Assembly: GCA_944322775.1 (NCBI GenBank)
Contig: CALUQA010000154.1
Location: 1-5,460, forward strand
Direction of reading: 5' to 3'
Length of the DNA stretch: 5,460 nt
Source of the DNA: an uncultured Elusimicrobiales bacterium
GTDB lineage: Bacteria; Elusimicrobiota; Elusimicrobia; Elusimicrobiales; Elusimicrobiaceae
A program made the position numbers and the translations under genes. Below are positions 1 to 5,460 of this stretch, one piece after another; positions within the stretch are counted from its first letter, which is position 1, and the number at the start of each line of letters is the position of its first letter. The notes beneath the pieces are model-generated. The model saw only the letters and a list, made by a program, of their open reading frames with translations. It did no database searches and was not told where the DNA came from.

Positions 1-1
1 G

Positions 2-1672
2 ATTTTGCACCCGCTTTTGTCGGTGGAAGAAATCCGCCGCCGCCAAGACTGCGTGGAAGGCCTGATAAAAAACCAGGAAGCCTTGGGCTCCCTGGCCACC
101 ATTTTGCAAAATATTTCCGACGTGGAGCGCATTATGTCGCGCGTGGCGGCGGGCAATGCTTCCCCGCGGGATTTGGGCGGGCTGCGTCAGTCTTTGTTAA
201 ATACGGAGCCTTTACACCGCTGGCTGGAAAAATACGGCGCCGCCGTGGCCCCTTACCTAAAAGAACGCTTTGAAGCCGTTTACCCCGACGCACAGGAAAC
301 CAGCCGCCTTTTGTATGCGGCTATTAACGAAGAACCGCCCTTGCGCATTGGGGACGGCCACATCATTCGCGACGGATACAATGCCGAGCTGGACGAACTG
401 CGCCGCCTGCGCAGCGGCAGCGGCCAGGCATTGGAAGAACTTTGCCAGCGCGAGCGGGAAAAAACGGGCATTGCCAACATGAAGGCGGGCTATAACTCCA
501 TTTACGGCTATTATTTGGAAGTCACCAAGAGCCAAAGCTCCAAAGTACCCTATAACTACACCCGCAAACAAACGCTGACCAATGCCGAGCGTTATATAAC
601 CGAAGAACTCAAAGAACTGGAAAACAAAATTTTAAATGCCGAAAGCCGCATTCTGCGCATGGAAAGCTCCCTTTTTGACGCAGTGCGCAAAACGGTGGCG
701 GGGCAGACGGGGGCTTTAAAACAGTTTGCCTTGGTGGCGGCGGAACTGGACGTTTATTTGTCTTTGGCCTTGGCGGCCATGAAGCACGGCTTTGTGCGCC
801 CCGCGGTGACGGACGGCACGGCACTTGCTTATAAAAAAGGGCGCCACCCCATTGTGGAGGCGTTGCTGCCAGCCGGTTCTTTTGTGCCTAACGATTTGAA
901 TATAGACGGCACCAACACCCAAATTATGCTTATCACCGGCCCCAATATGGGCGGCAAAAGCGTTTATTTAAAACAAACGGCGCTGATTGTGATTATGGCG
1001 CAAATGGGCTCTTTCGTGCCCGCACAGGAAGCCGTAGTGGGTGTGGTGGATAAAATTATGACGCGTATCGGCGCGCACGACGCGTTGCAGCGCGGCAACT
1101 CCACCTTTATGGTGGAAATGAACGAAACGGCCCACATTTTGGCTTCGCAAACGCCGCGCAGTTTGATATTGTTGGACGAAGTGGGGCGCGGTACGTCCAC
1201 CTTTGACGGCATTTCCATCGCGTGGGCGATTGTGGAATATTTGCACAAACCCAAAGGCGGGGCCAAGGTGCTTTTTGCCACGCATTATTTTGAACTGGTG
1301 GATTTGGAAAACAAATATGCCAGCGTCAAAAATTATCACGTGGAAGCCAAAGAATATAAAGACGCGTTGGGGCAAAGCAAACTGGCGTTTTTGTATCAAA
1401 TTTTGCCGGGCGCGGCCGACCAATCCTACGGCATACACGTGGCAGAAATTGCCGGCCTGCCGGCGGCCGTTACGGTGCGCGCGCGCAAGGTGCTGAAAGA
1501 TTTGGAAGCCAAAAAAGGCGCCAAAATTTCCGCGCGGGAAAAAGACCCCGTCAAAGATTTGTTCTCTGCGCCTATCGTGCAGGAAATTAAACTGACAGAC
1601 CCCGACAAACTGACTCCGCTGGGGGCGCTGCAGTTAATCAGCGAATGGAAAAAACGGGTGGACAATGAATAA
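2..1672 (+). CDS. mutS: DNA mismatch repair ATPase MutS, 3' part (5' end outside window)
   Basis: MutS binds mismatches and small loops in DNA and, on ATP binding, becomes a sliding clamp that recruits MutL. The visible 556 residues open in the lever/core region at ILHPLLS, a position that in full MutS lies about 300 residues in, so the mismatch-binding N-terminus is missing only because the window starts here. The clamp region has GYNSIYGYYLEVTK (about 485-526) and RKQTLTNAERYIT (about 560-598). The ATPase domain has the Walker A GPNMGGKS (938-961), NSTFMVEM (1097-1120), Walker B LILLDE followed by the GRGTST signature (1163-1201), and the switch histidine in FATHYFEL (1274-1297). SYGIHVAEIAGLP starts the C-terminal helix-turn-helix dimerisation part, and DPDKLTPLGAL ends the protein in the usual way. 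All ATPase residues are intact. The clamp-binding pentapeptide position reads VKDLF (1550-1564), lacking the usual glutamine. The gene overlaps mutL by 8 bases. Identification is secure. Confidence 0.98.
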   Translation: MLHPLLSVEEIRRRQDCVEGLIKNQEALGSLATILQNISDVERIMSRVAAGNASPRDLGGLRQSLLNTEPLHRWLEKYGAAVAPYLKERFEAVYPDAQETSRLLYAAINEEPPLRIGDGHIIRDGYNAELDELRRLRSGSGQALEELCQREREKTGIANMKAGYNSIYGYYLEVTKSQSSKVPYNYTRKQTLTNAERYITEELKELENKILNAESRILRMESSLFDAVRKTVAGQTGALKQFALVAAELDVYLSLALAAMKHGFVRPAVTDGTALAYKKGRHPIVEALLPAGSFVPNDLNIDGTNTQIMLITGPNMGGKSVYLKQTALIVIMAQMGSFVPAQEAVVGVVDKIMTRIGAHDALQRGNSTFMVEMNETAHILASQTPRSLILLDEVGRGTSTFDGISIAWAIVEYLHKPKGGAKVLFATHYFELVDLENKYASVKNYHVEAKEYKDALGQSKLAFLYQILPGAADQSYGIHVAEIAGLPAAVTVRARKVLKDLEAKKGAKISAREKDPVKDLFSAPIVQEIKLTDPDKLTPLGALQLISEWKKRVDNE

Positions 1673-3572
1673 AATTCACGTGCTGGACGAAAAAACGGCC
1701 GGCCAAATAGCCGCCGGTGAAGTGATTGAACGGCCCGCGGGCGTGCTGAAAGAACTGCTGGAAAACGCCGTGGACGCCGGGGCGCGCCATATCCGCGTGG
1801 ACATAGAAGGCGGCGGCAAAGAAATGATACGCATTAACGACGACGGCTGCGGCATGACGCCTGCCGACTTGGCCGCCAGCGTGCTGCGCCATGCCACCAG
1901 CAAAATTACCCGTTTTGAAGATTTAAACAATTTGCATACGTTTGGCTTTCGCGGCGAGGCACTTTATTCCGTGGCGGCCGTGTCTAAAATGACGATGACC
2001 TCCTGCACCGAAGGGGGCGAAGGCAGCCGCCTGGAAATACACGGCGGCAAAACACTGGCGCAAAGCCCGGCCCCGGCCATACGCGGCACCACGGTGGAAA
2101 TACGCGATTTGTTCTATAATGTGCCGGCCCGTTTGAAATTTTTAAAAAGCGCTTCCTATGAACGTGCCTGCCTGCTGAAAGTGGTGGAAGAAAGCGCCTT
2201 GGCAAACCGGCATGTTGGGTATACCGTGGTCAGCTCGAGCAGAGAGGTGTATCACCTGCCGCCGCAGGAAGGCGACGAAAAACAAGCCGTCTTGGCCCGC
2301 GCCAAAGAAATTTTGGGCGCGGAAACGGGCGAAGCGCTGGTCAGCCGATTTTTTGACAAACTGGGCCTTAAAATTTTTATCACGCCGCCTGACAAATTGG
2401 TGGCCACGCGGGATTTGCAGTTTATTTTTGTCAACCGCCGCTCCGTGGACAGCAAAACCGTGCAACAGGCCGTGTATAAAGCCTATCAAAATGTGCGCCC
2501 CAAAGACCGCCACCCCGCTTTTATTATTTATATGGAGCTGGACCCCGCGTCTTTTGACGTTAATATCCACCCGCAAAAGCGCGATATCCGCTTTGCAGAC
2601 GAACACGGCATGTTTGCCGCGGTGATGAAAGCCGTGCAGGAAACGGTGTTCGGCTCGGCCACGCCGGTGCAAATGCAGGTGCCCGCGGCGGCGCCAAAGC
2701 AAACCACGCAAGCGCCCGCCCCCGCGCCGGAAATTATTTCAAACCCGTTGCCTATCATGACGCAGGCCCCGGCCGCTTCGGCCGATTTGTTTGAACATTC
2801 CACGGCGGAAGTGAGCGGTTTGCCGCACCGGGACGAAAACGCGTTTGCTCCCAAACGGGTGTTTACCGCGCGCGAAACGGAAGACCCCGTGGAATACCGC
2901 GCCGTAGAGGCGGAAGCCGCTTCTGCCCCGCAGGCCCCGGCCCCGCAACCGCAAACAACTGTGCCGTCTGGAAAAGAAGAGGCACCGTCTTGGTGGCACG
3001 GGCCGTATCATTATTTGGGCCAGCTTGAAAAAACCTATCTGGTGTTTGAAAACCCCGACGGGCTGATTTTGATTGACCAGCATGCTGCACAGGAACGGGT
3101 GCTGTTTGAACATTATTTGGACGCTTTTGAAAAACATGCCATTGCCGTGCAAGATTTAATTTTTCCCATTCATGTGGACGTCACCCCCAGCAATGCAGAA
3201 AGCCTGATGAGCTGGGCCCCGTGGCTGAAAGAAGCCGGGTTTGATTTGACGCGTTTTTCACCCCGCACGGTGCTGGTGAACACGGTGCCTTCCATGATGC
3301 GCTTTAAAGAAGACGACATGAAGGCTTTTGTTGTTTCTTTGTCGCAAATCGTCGGCGATCCGGATAAATCCAGCGACCAGCTTAAACGCAAAATGGTGGC
3401 TTTGTTGGCATGCAAAAAAGCCATTAAAGCCCATGACCAAATTTCCGCCGCGGAAGCGGAAGGACTTTTGGAAAATATGAAAAAATGCAAAGACGGCATG
3501 CATTGCCCGCACGGGCGGCCTTGCGTGGCCGTGCTGAGCACCAAAGACATTGCCAAACTTTTCGGGCGATAA
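1665..3572 (+). CDS. mutL: DNA mismatch repair protein MutL, endonuclease type
   Basis: MutL is recruited by MutS to mismatched DNA and, in this class, nicks the new strand. The 635-residue length is normal. The N-terminal GHKL ATPase shows QIAAGEVIERP, the Mg/ATP box E30-N34 in ELLENAVDAGA, DDGCG (59-63), GFRGEAL (94-100), DLFYNVPAR, and DVNIHP (298-303) followed by the conserved K305. A low-complexity Ala/Pro/Gln linker spans about 333-442. The C-terminal domain carries DQHAAQERVLFE (471-482), fitting the DQHA-x2-E-x4-E endonuclease motif, then ACKKAIKAHDQ (from 582), CPHGRP (614-619) and the terminal FGR, which together form the zinc site and active site in the family. QDLIFP (496-501) matches the MutL beta-clamp motif. 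The ATG overlaps the end of mutS, with only a weak GGGTGG 3 bases upstream, so translation is probably coupled. Slightly odd: Y101 follows GFRGEAL, where small residues are common. Confidence 0.98.
   Translation: MNKIHVLDEKTAGQIAAGEVIERPAGVLKELLENAVDAGARHIRVDIEGGGKEMIRINDDGCGMTPADLAASVLRHATSKITRFEDLNNLHTFGFRGEALYSVAAVSKMTMTSCTEGGEGSRLEIHGGKTLAQSPAPAIRGTTVEIRDLFYNVPARLKFLKSASYERACLLKVVEESALANRHVGYTVVSSSREVYHLPPQEGDEKQAVLARAKEILGAETGEALVSRFFDKLGLKIFITPPDKLVATRDLQFIFVNRRSVDSKTVQQAVYKAYQNVRPKDRHPAFIIYMELDPASFDVNIHPQKRDIRFADEHGMFAAVMKAVQETVFGSATPVQMQVPAAAPKQTTQAPAPAPEIISNPLPIMTQAPAASADLFEHSTAEVSGLPHRDENAFAPKRVFTARETEDPVEYRAVEAEAASAPQAPAPQPQTTVPSGKEEAPSWWHGPYHYLGQLEKTYLVFENPDGLILIDQHAAQERVLFEHYLDAFEKHAIAVQDLIFPIHVDVTPSNAESLMSWAPWLKEAGFDLTRFSPRTVLVNTVPSMMRFKEDDMKAFVVSLSQIVGDPDKSSDQLKRKMVALLACKKAIKAHDQISAAEAEGLLENMKKCKDGMHCPHGRPCVAVLSTKDIAKLFGR
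2661..2990 (+). other. Disordered Ala/Pro/Gln-rich linker of MutL
   Basis: This stretch encodes residues 333-442 of MutL, between the ATPase domain and the endonuclease domain. It is rich in Ala, Pro, Gln and Glu, with runs such as APAPAPE and PQAPAPQPQ, and has no motif I recognise. In the MutL family this region is flexible, varies in length and sequence, and lets the two domains close around DNA; I infer the same here. The ordered part resumes at WWHGPYHYLGQ. Confidence 0.75.
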
Positions 3573-3597
3573 AGGTGCCGGAAAATATTTGCTTAAA

Positions 3598-3603
3598 AAG
3601 AGG
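3598..3603 (+). promoter_or_regulatory. Ribosome binding site deciding the EFR1-protein start
   Basis: AAGAGG ends 4 bases before the ATG at 3608. The same reading frame stays open upstream into the end of mutL, with an in-frame ATG at 3485, so this Shine-Dalgarno is the main evidence for starting at 3608. The protein from there begins directly with the flavodoxin first strand. Confidence 0.7.
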
Positions 3604-3607
3604 TTTT

Positions 3608-4390
3608 ATGGATGTTTCTAAAATAATGGCCGTTTTTTTCAGCCCTGCCGGCGGCACGCAAAATGTAGTGCTTGCCTTGGCGGAAGGCTTGCCTTTGCCG
3701 GTGGAAAAGCTGGACGTAACTCCCTTTTCCAAACATCAGGAAGCGCGCACTTTTGCTTCTGATGAGCTGGTCATTTTTGCCGTACCCGTTTATGCCGGGC
3801 GCATCGTGCCGCTGGCGGCGGAGCGTTTTGCCCGCATGAAAGGCCGGCAAACCCCGGCCGTCTGTGTGGCGGTGTATGGCAACCGCGCCTATGAAGACGC
3901 TTTGCTGGAACTTACGGACTTGGCCCAACAAAACGGTTTTGTGCCCTTTGCCGCGGCCGCGGCCTTGGCCGAACATTCCATCATGCGCAGCGTAGCCCAC
4001 GGCCGGCCCGACAAACAAGACGCGCAAAAACTGGCTTCTTTTGCCCAACAACTTTGGCAAAAATTGGAACAAGCGCCTGCGGGCAGTTCGCTTGCCGTGC
4101 CGGCGGTGCCTGGCAATCGGCCCTATAAAGCATTTAAGGCGGTGGGGTTTGTGCCGTCTGCCTCTTCGGCCTGCACGCGGTGCGGGCGTTGTGCGGCCCG
4201 CTGCCCCAGCGGGGCCATCTCCCCTGCCTGCCCGGATAAAACCGACAAAACACGCTGCATTTTTTGCATGGGGTGCGTGTCCGTCTGCCCCGTGCAGGCG
4301 CGCCACATAAACAAAGCGCTTTTGTGGGCGGCCGAAAAAGCCTTTGCCCTCAAATTCGGCGAGCGCAAAGAGCCTGAGTTTTTCCTGTAA
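3608..4390 (+). CDS. EFR1-type flavodoxin-like/2x[4Fe-4S] ferredoxin fusion protein
   Basis: This 260-residue cytoplasmic electron-transfer protein has no signal peptide or membrane segment. Residues about 5-160 look like a flavodoxin fold: a first beta strand and phosphate loop in FFSPAGGTQN, the strand VIFAVPVYAGRI, then VYGNRAYEDALLEL and the EHSIMRS...GRPD stretch, all typical of the EFR1 (flavodoxin-ferredoxin) family. After VPGNRPYK come two complete cluster motifs: C189-x2-C192-x2-C195-x3-C199-P and C217-x2-C220-x2-C223-x3-C227-P, predicting two [4Fe-4S] clusters. The KEPEFFL tail also fits the family. Members are common in anaerobes; their physiological partners are largely unknown, so I give no reaction. 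It lies 35 bases after mutL on the same strand with no terminator between, and is followed directly by one, so it is probably the last gene of the mutSL operon. The ATG at 3608 is chosen for its Shine-Dalgarno; an in-frame ATG at 3626 is less likely. Confidence 0.9.
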   Translation: MDVSKIMAVFFSPAGGTQNVVLALAEGLPLPVEKLDVTPFSKHQEARTFASDELVIFAVPVYAGRIVPLAAERFARMKGRQTPAVCVAVYGNRAYEDALLELTDLAQQNGFVPFAAAAALAEHSIMRSVAHGRPDKQDAQKLASFAQQLWQKLEQAPAGSSLAVPAVPGNRPYKAFKAVGFVPSASSACTRCGRCAARCPSGAISPACPDKTDKTRCIFCMGCVSVCPVQARHINKALLWAAEKAFALKFGERKEPEFFL

Positions 4391-4403
4391 AAAATTTCAA
4401 ATC

Positions 4404-4431
4404 AAAAGCCGCGTTTAAAACGCGGCTTTTT
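4404..4431 (+). terminator. Intrinsic terminator after the mutS-mutL-EFR1 unit
   Basis: The arms GCCGCGT (4408-4414) and ACGCGGC (4420-4426) pair perfectly around a 5-base TTAAA loop. Flanking AAAA (4404-4407) can pair with the TTTT at 4427-4430, and the T run continues to 4431. It lies 13 bases after the EFR1 stop codon. Because an A run precedes the hairpin, the structure could also terminate transcription on the minus strand, although no minus-strand gene is visible here. Confidence 0.9.
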
Positions 4432-4445
4432 GCTATACAAATATC

Positions 4446-4474
4446 TTCACAGAAAGGTCAAAATAAGGTATCCT
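4446..4474 (+). promoter_or_regulatory. Candidate sigma-70-type promoter for hpt-ftsH
   Basis: TTCACA (4446-4451; 5 of 6 to TTGACA) is followed after exactly 17 bases by TATCCT (4469-4474; 4 of 6 to TATAAT). Transcription would start near 4481, leaving a leader of roughly 20 bases. The region is AT-rich and sits between a strong terminator and hpt, where a promoter is expected. Alternative -10 boxes TATTAT (4476-4481) and TATATT (4481-4486) are closer to consensus but lack a good -35 at normal spacing, so the exact element is uncertain. Confidence 0.45.
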
Positions 4475-4493
4475 GTATTATATATTCTCTATT

Positions 4494-4500
4494 GGAGGAG
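4494..4500 (+). promoter_or_regulatory. Strong ribosome binding site of hpt
   Basis: GGAGGAG lies just before the hpt ATG at 4503, with 4 bases between the GGAGG core and the start codon. It is the strongest Shine-Dalgarno in the window and supports this start for hpt. Confidence 0.85.
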
Positions 4501-4502
4501 TT

Positions 4503-5030
4503 ATGTCCGATACGCCGGTGCTGGAACGGGTTTTATTTTCGCAGGAACAATTGGCCAAAAGAGTGGCCGAACTGGGACGTGAAATCTCTGCCGATTATAG
4601 AGGCAAAGAGCCTTTGTTCGTCGGCATTTTGCGCGGTTGCATTATGTTTTATGCAGACCTTTTGCGCAACATCAGCGTAGACTGCAAAATGGATTTCATG
4701 TGCCTTTCTTCTTACTGCGGCACCAGCTCCACCGGGGAAGTGCGCACCATGCTGGACTTGCGCGAAAGCATCAAAGGCCGCCACGTGGTCATTGTGGAAG
4801 ACATTGTGGACACGGGCCTGACGCTGGACTATTTGATGAAAAACCTTAAAAACCGCGGCGCCGCCAGCATAGAAATTTGCTGCCTTTTGGACAAGCCCGC
4901 CAACCGCAAAGCCGAAGTGCACCCGAAATATGTGGGCTTTACCATAGAGAATGAATTTGTCATCGGTTACGGGTTGGATTACAACGAACTATATCGTAAC
5001 CTGCCGTATATTGGGGTATTTAGAAAATAA
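4503..5030 (+). CDS. hpt: Hypoxanthine phosphoribosyltransferase
   Basis: This cytoplasmic purine salvage enzyme converts hypoxanthine (and usually guanine) plus PRPP to IMP or GMP and pyrophosphate. At 175 residues it matches the usual bacterial length. The N-terminal FVGILRGCIMFYADL is the pyrophosphate-binding loop region. The PRPP-binding signature VEDIVDTG covers residues 98-105, with the acidic pair E99-D100 that contacts the ribose and D103, the expected proton acceptor for the purine. DKPANRKAEV and VIGYGLDYNELYRNLPYIGV near the end form the purine-binding and C-terminal part. The flexible active-site loop reads SSYCGTSSTGEV, one residue shorter than the common bacterial SSYGNxTxSxGEV form. 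The start is fixed by the GGAGGAG ribosome binding site. The stop codon overlaps the ftsH start, so the two are cotranscribed and probably translationally coupled. Confidence 0.96.
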   Translation: MSDTPVLERVLFSQEQLAKRVAELGREISADYRGKEPLFVGILRGCIMFYADLLRNISVDCKMDFMCLSSYCGTSSTGEVRTMLDLRESIKGRHVVIVEDIVDTGLTLDYLMKNLKNRGAASIEICCLLDKPANRKAEVHPKYVGFTIENEFVIGYGLDYNELYRNLPYIGVFRK

Positions 5031-5460
5031 TGAACAACAAAAATAACAATCGCCGTATTATTTCCATCAATCAAATTTTGATTTGGGTGGCCATTTTTGC
5101 CGTGGCGGTGTTCTTCTTTAACCGCCCCGGCGCGCAGACGCAAACGCTGGACTATTCCGACTTTAAAAATAAAGTAGAAGCCGGCACGGTGGCCGATTTG
5201 ACCGTGGCCCCGGGCGTTATTTCCGGTACGTTTAAAGACGCAGACGGTAAAGACATTCCTTTCAAAACCGTCCGCATGGAAGACCCGCAGCTGGTCAGCC
5301 AGCTTTCGGCCAAAAACATCAGCTATAAAGCCCAGGCGGATAATTCCTGGGTGAGCAACATTTTGTTTAACGTGCTGTGGATTGTGCTGCTTATCGGTTT
5401 GTGGTGGTTTGTGTTTATCCGCCCGCAGCGCGGCGACGGCAAAAGCGCCATGAACTTTGC
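5030..5460 (+). CDS. ftsH: ATP-dependent zinc metalloprotease FtsH, N-terminal part (3' end outside window)
   Basis: FtsH is a hexameric inner-membrane AAA+ protease that degrades misassembled membrane proteins and short-lived regulators. The window holds 143 codons. An Asn/Arg-rich cytoplasmic start is followed by a first transmembrane helix at about 13-30. The periplasmic domain at about 31-110 contains the family hallmark LDYSDFKNKVEAG, then TVADLTVAPGVISGTF and FKTVRMEDPQLVSQL. A second transmembrane helix lies at about 111-130, ending WWFVFIRPQRG. The closing AMNF is the start of the family's (A)MxFGKSxA junction into the ATPase. Walker and HExxH zinc motifs lie beyond the window, so catalytic competence cannot be judged. 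The ATG shares its first base with the hpt stop (TAATG), and only a weak GGGG 13 bases upstream serves as a ribosome binding site, so coupling to hpt is likely. Identity rests on membrane topology plus these conserved segments. Confidence 0.93.
   Translation, partial: MNNKNNNRRIISINQILIWVAIFAVAVFFFNRPGAQTQTLDYSDFKNKVEAGTVADLTVAPGVISGTFKDADGKDIPFKTVRMEDPQLVSQLSAKNISYKAQADNSWVSNILFNVLWIVLLIGLWWFVFIRPQRGDGKSAMNF

Noticed and set aside
5..7. TTG as a start codon for mutS
   Set aside because: The frame is already open at base 2, and the encoded ILHPLLS segment is internal in every MutS, so the gene simply enters from outside the window.
968..1438. Minus-strand open frame (156 codons) opposite the MutS ATPase domain
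   Set aside because: It is opposite the most conserved part of MutS, with no plausible ribosome binding site and no domain; it is a shadow frame.
2142..2711. Minus-strand open frame (189 codons) opposite mutL
   Set aside because: It has an Arg/His/Phe-rich composition and no family motifs. It is fully antisense to a conserved stretch of MutL.
2661..2990. MutL linker as a possible inserted or horizontally acquired segment
   Set aside because: Low-complexity Ala/Pro/Gln linkers of this length are normal between MutL domains, and base usage does not differ visibly from the flanks.
3485..3607. Upstream extension of the EFR1 protein to an ATG inside mutL
   Set aside because: It would overlap the conserved CPHGRP end of mutL by 88 bases and adds an Arg-rich stretch with no homology to the family; the ATG at 3608 has a good Shine-Dalgarno.
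3593..4306. Long minus-strand open frame (237 codons) opposite the EFR1 gene
   Set aside because: Its product is rich in His, Arg and Gly with no recognisable domain, it lies opposite a well-supported family protein, and such frames arise from GC-biased third positions of the real gene.
4432..4502. Riboswitch or attenuator ahead of hpt
   Set aside because: Purine genes can carry riboswitches, but the space left between terminator and start is only about 70 bases and I see no aptamer-like helices or second terminator.
4492..4680. Small plus-strand frame overlapping the hpt start
   Set aside because: It begins at a TTG within the hpt ribosome binding region and runs out of frame through conserved hpt sequence; nothing supports its translation.

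Overview
The window is an ordinary bacterial chromosomal segment with every gene on the + strand. From left to right it holds the 3' two-thirds of mutS, a complete mutL, a complete flavodoxin/ferredoxin fusion protein of the EFR1 type, an intrinsic terminator, a likely promoter, a complete hypoxanthine phosphoribosyltransferase gene (hpt), and the first 143 codons of ftsH. Coding density is very high. The only gene-free stretch longer than 35 bases is the 112 bases at 4391-4502, which hold the terminator and the hpt promoter and ribosome binding site.

The first transcription unit is mutS-mutL-EFR1. mutS and mutL overlap by 8 bases. The EFR1 gene starts 35 bases after mutL with its own Shine-Dalgarno, and no terminator lies between them. 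MutS recognises mismatches and recruits MutL. This MutL carries the complete metal-dependent endonuclease motif set, so it belongs to the strand-nicking MutL class found in bacteria without MutH. The third gene is an electron-transfer protein with no obvious role in repair. The second unit, hpt-ftsH, joins purine salvage to a membrane AAA+ protease through a TAATG stop/start overlap. hpt-ftsH adjacency is common in bacteria, but the tilS gene that often precedes it is not here.

Organism: the two 4Fe-4S clusters plus flavodoxin domain of the EFR1 protein point to an anaerobic, probably gut-type bacterium. The endonuclease-type MutL argues against Escherichia-like gammaproteobacteria. Base composition is moderately GC, with mixed TTG/CTG leucine codons. 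I suspect a little-studied lineage, possibly Elusimicrobiota, but this is a weak inference. I see no mobile element, CRISPR array, tRNA, rRNA or sign of horizontal transfer, and no evidence of an undescribed system. The most interesting points are the redox gene attached to the mismatch repair operon, the degenerate clamp-binding motif in MutS, and an unusual active-site loop in Hpt.
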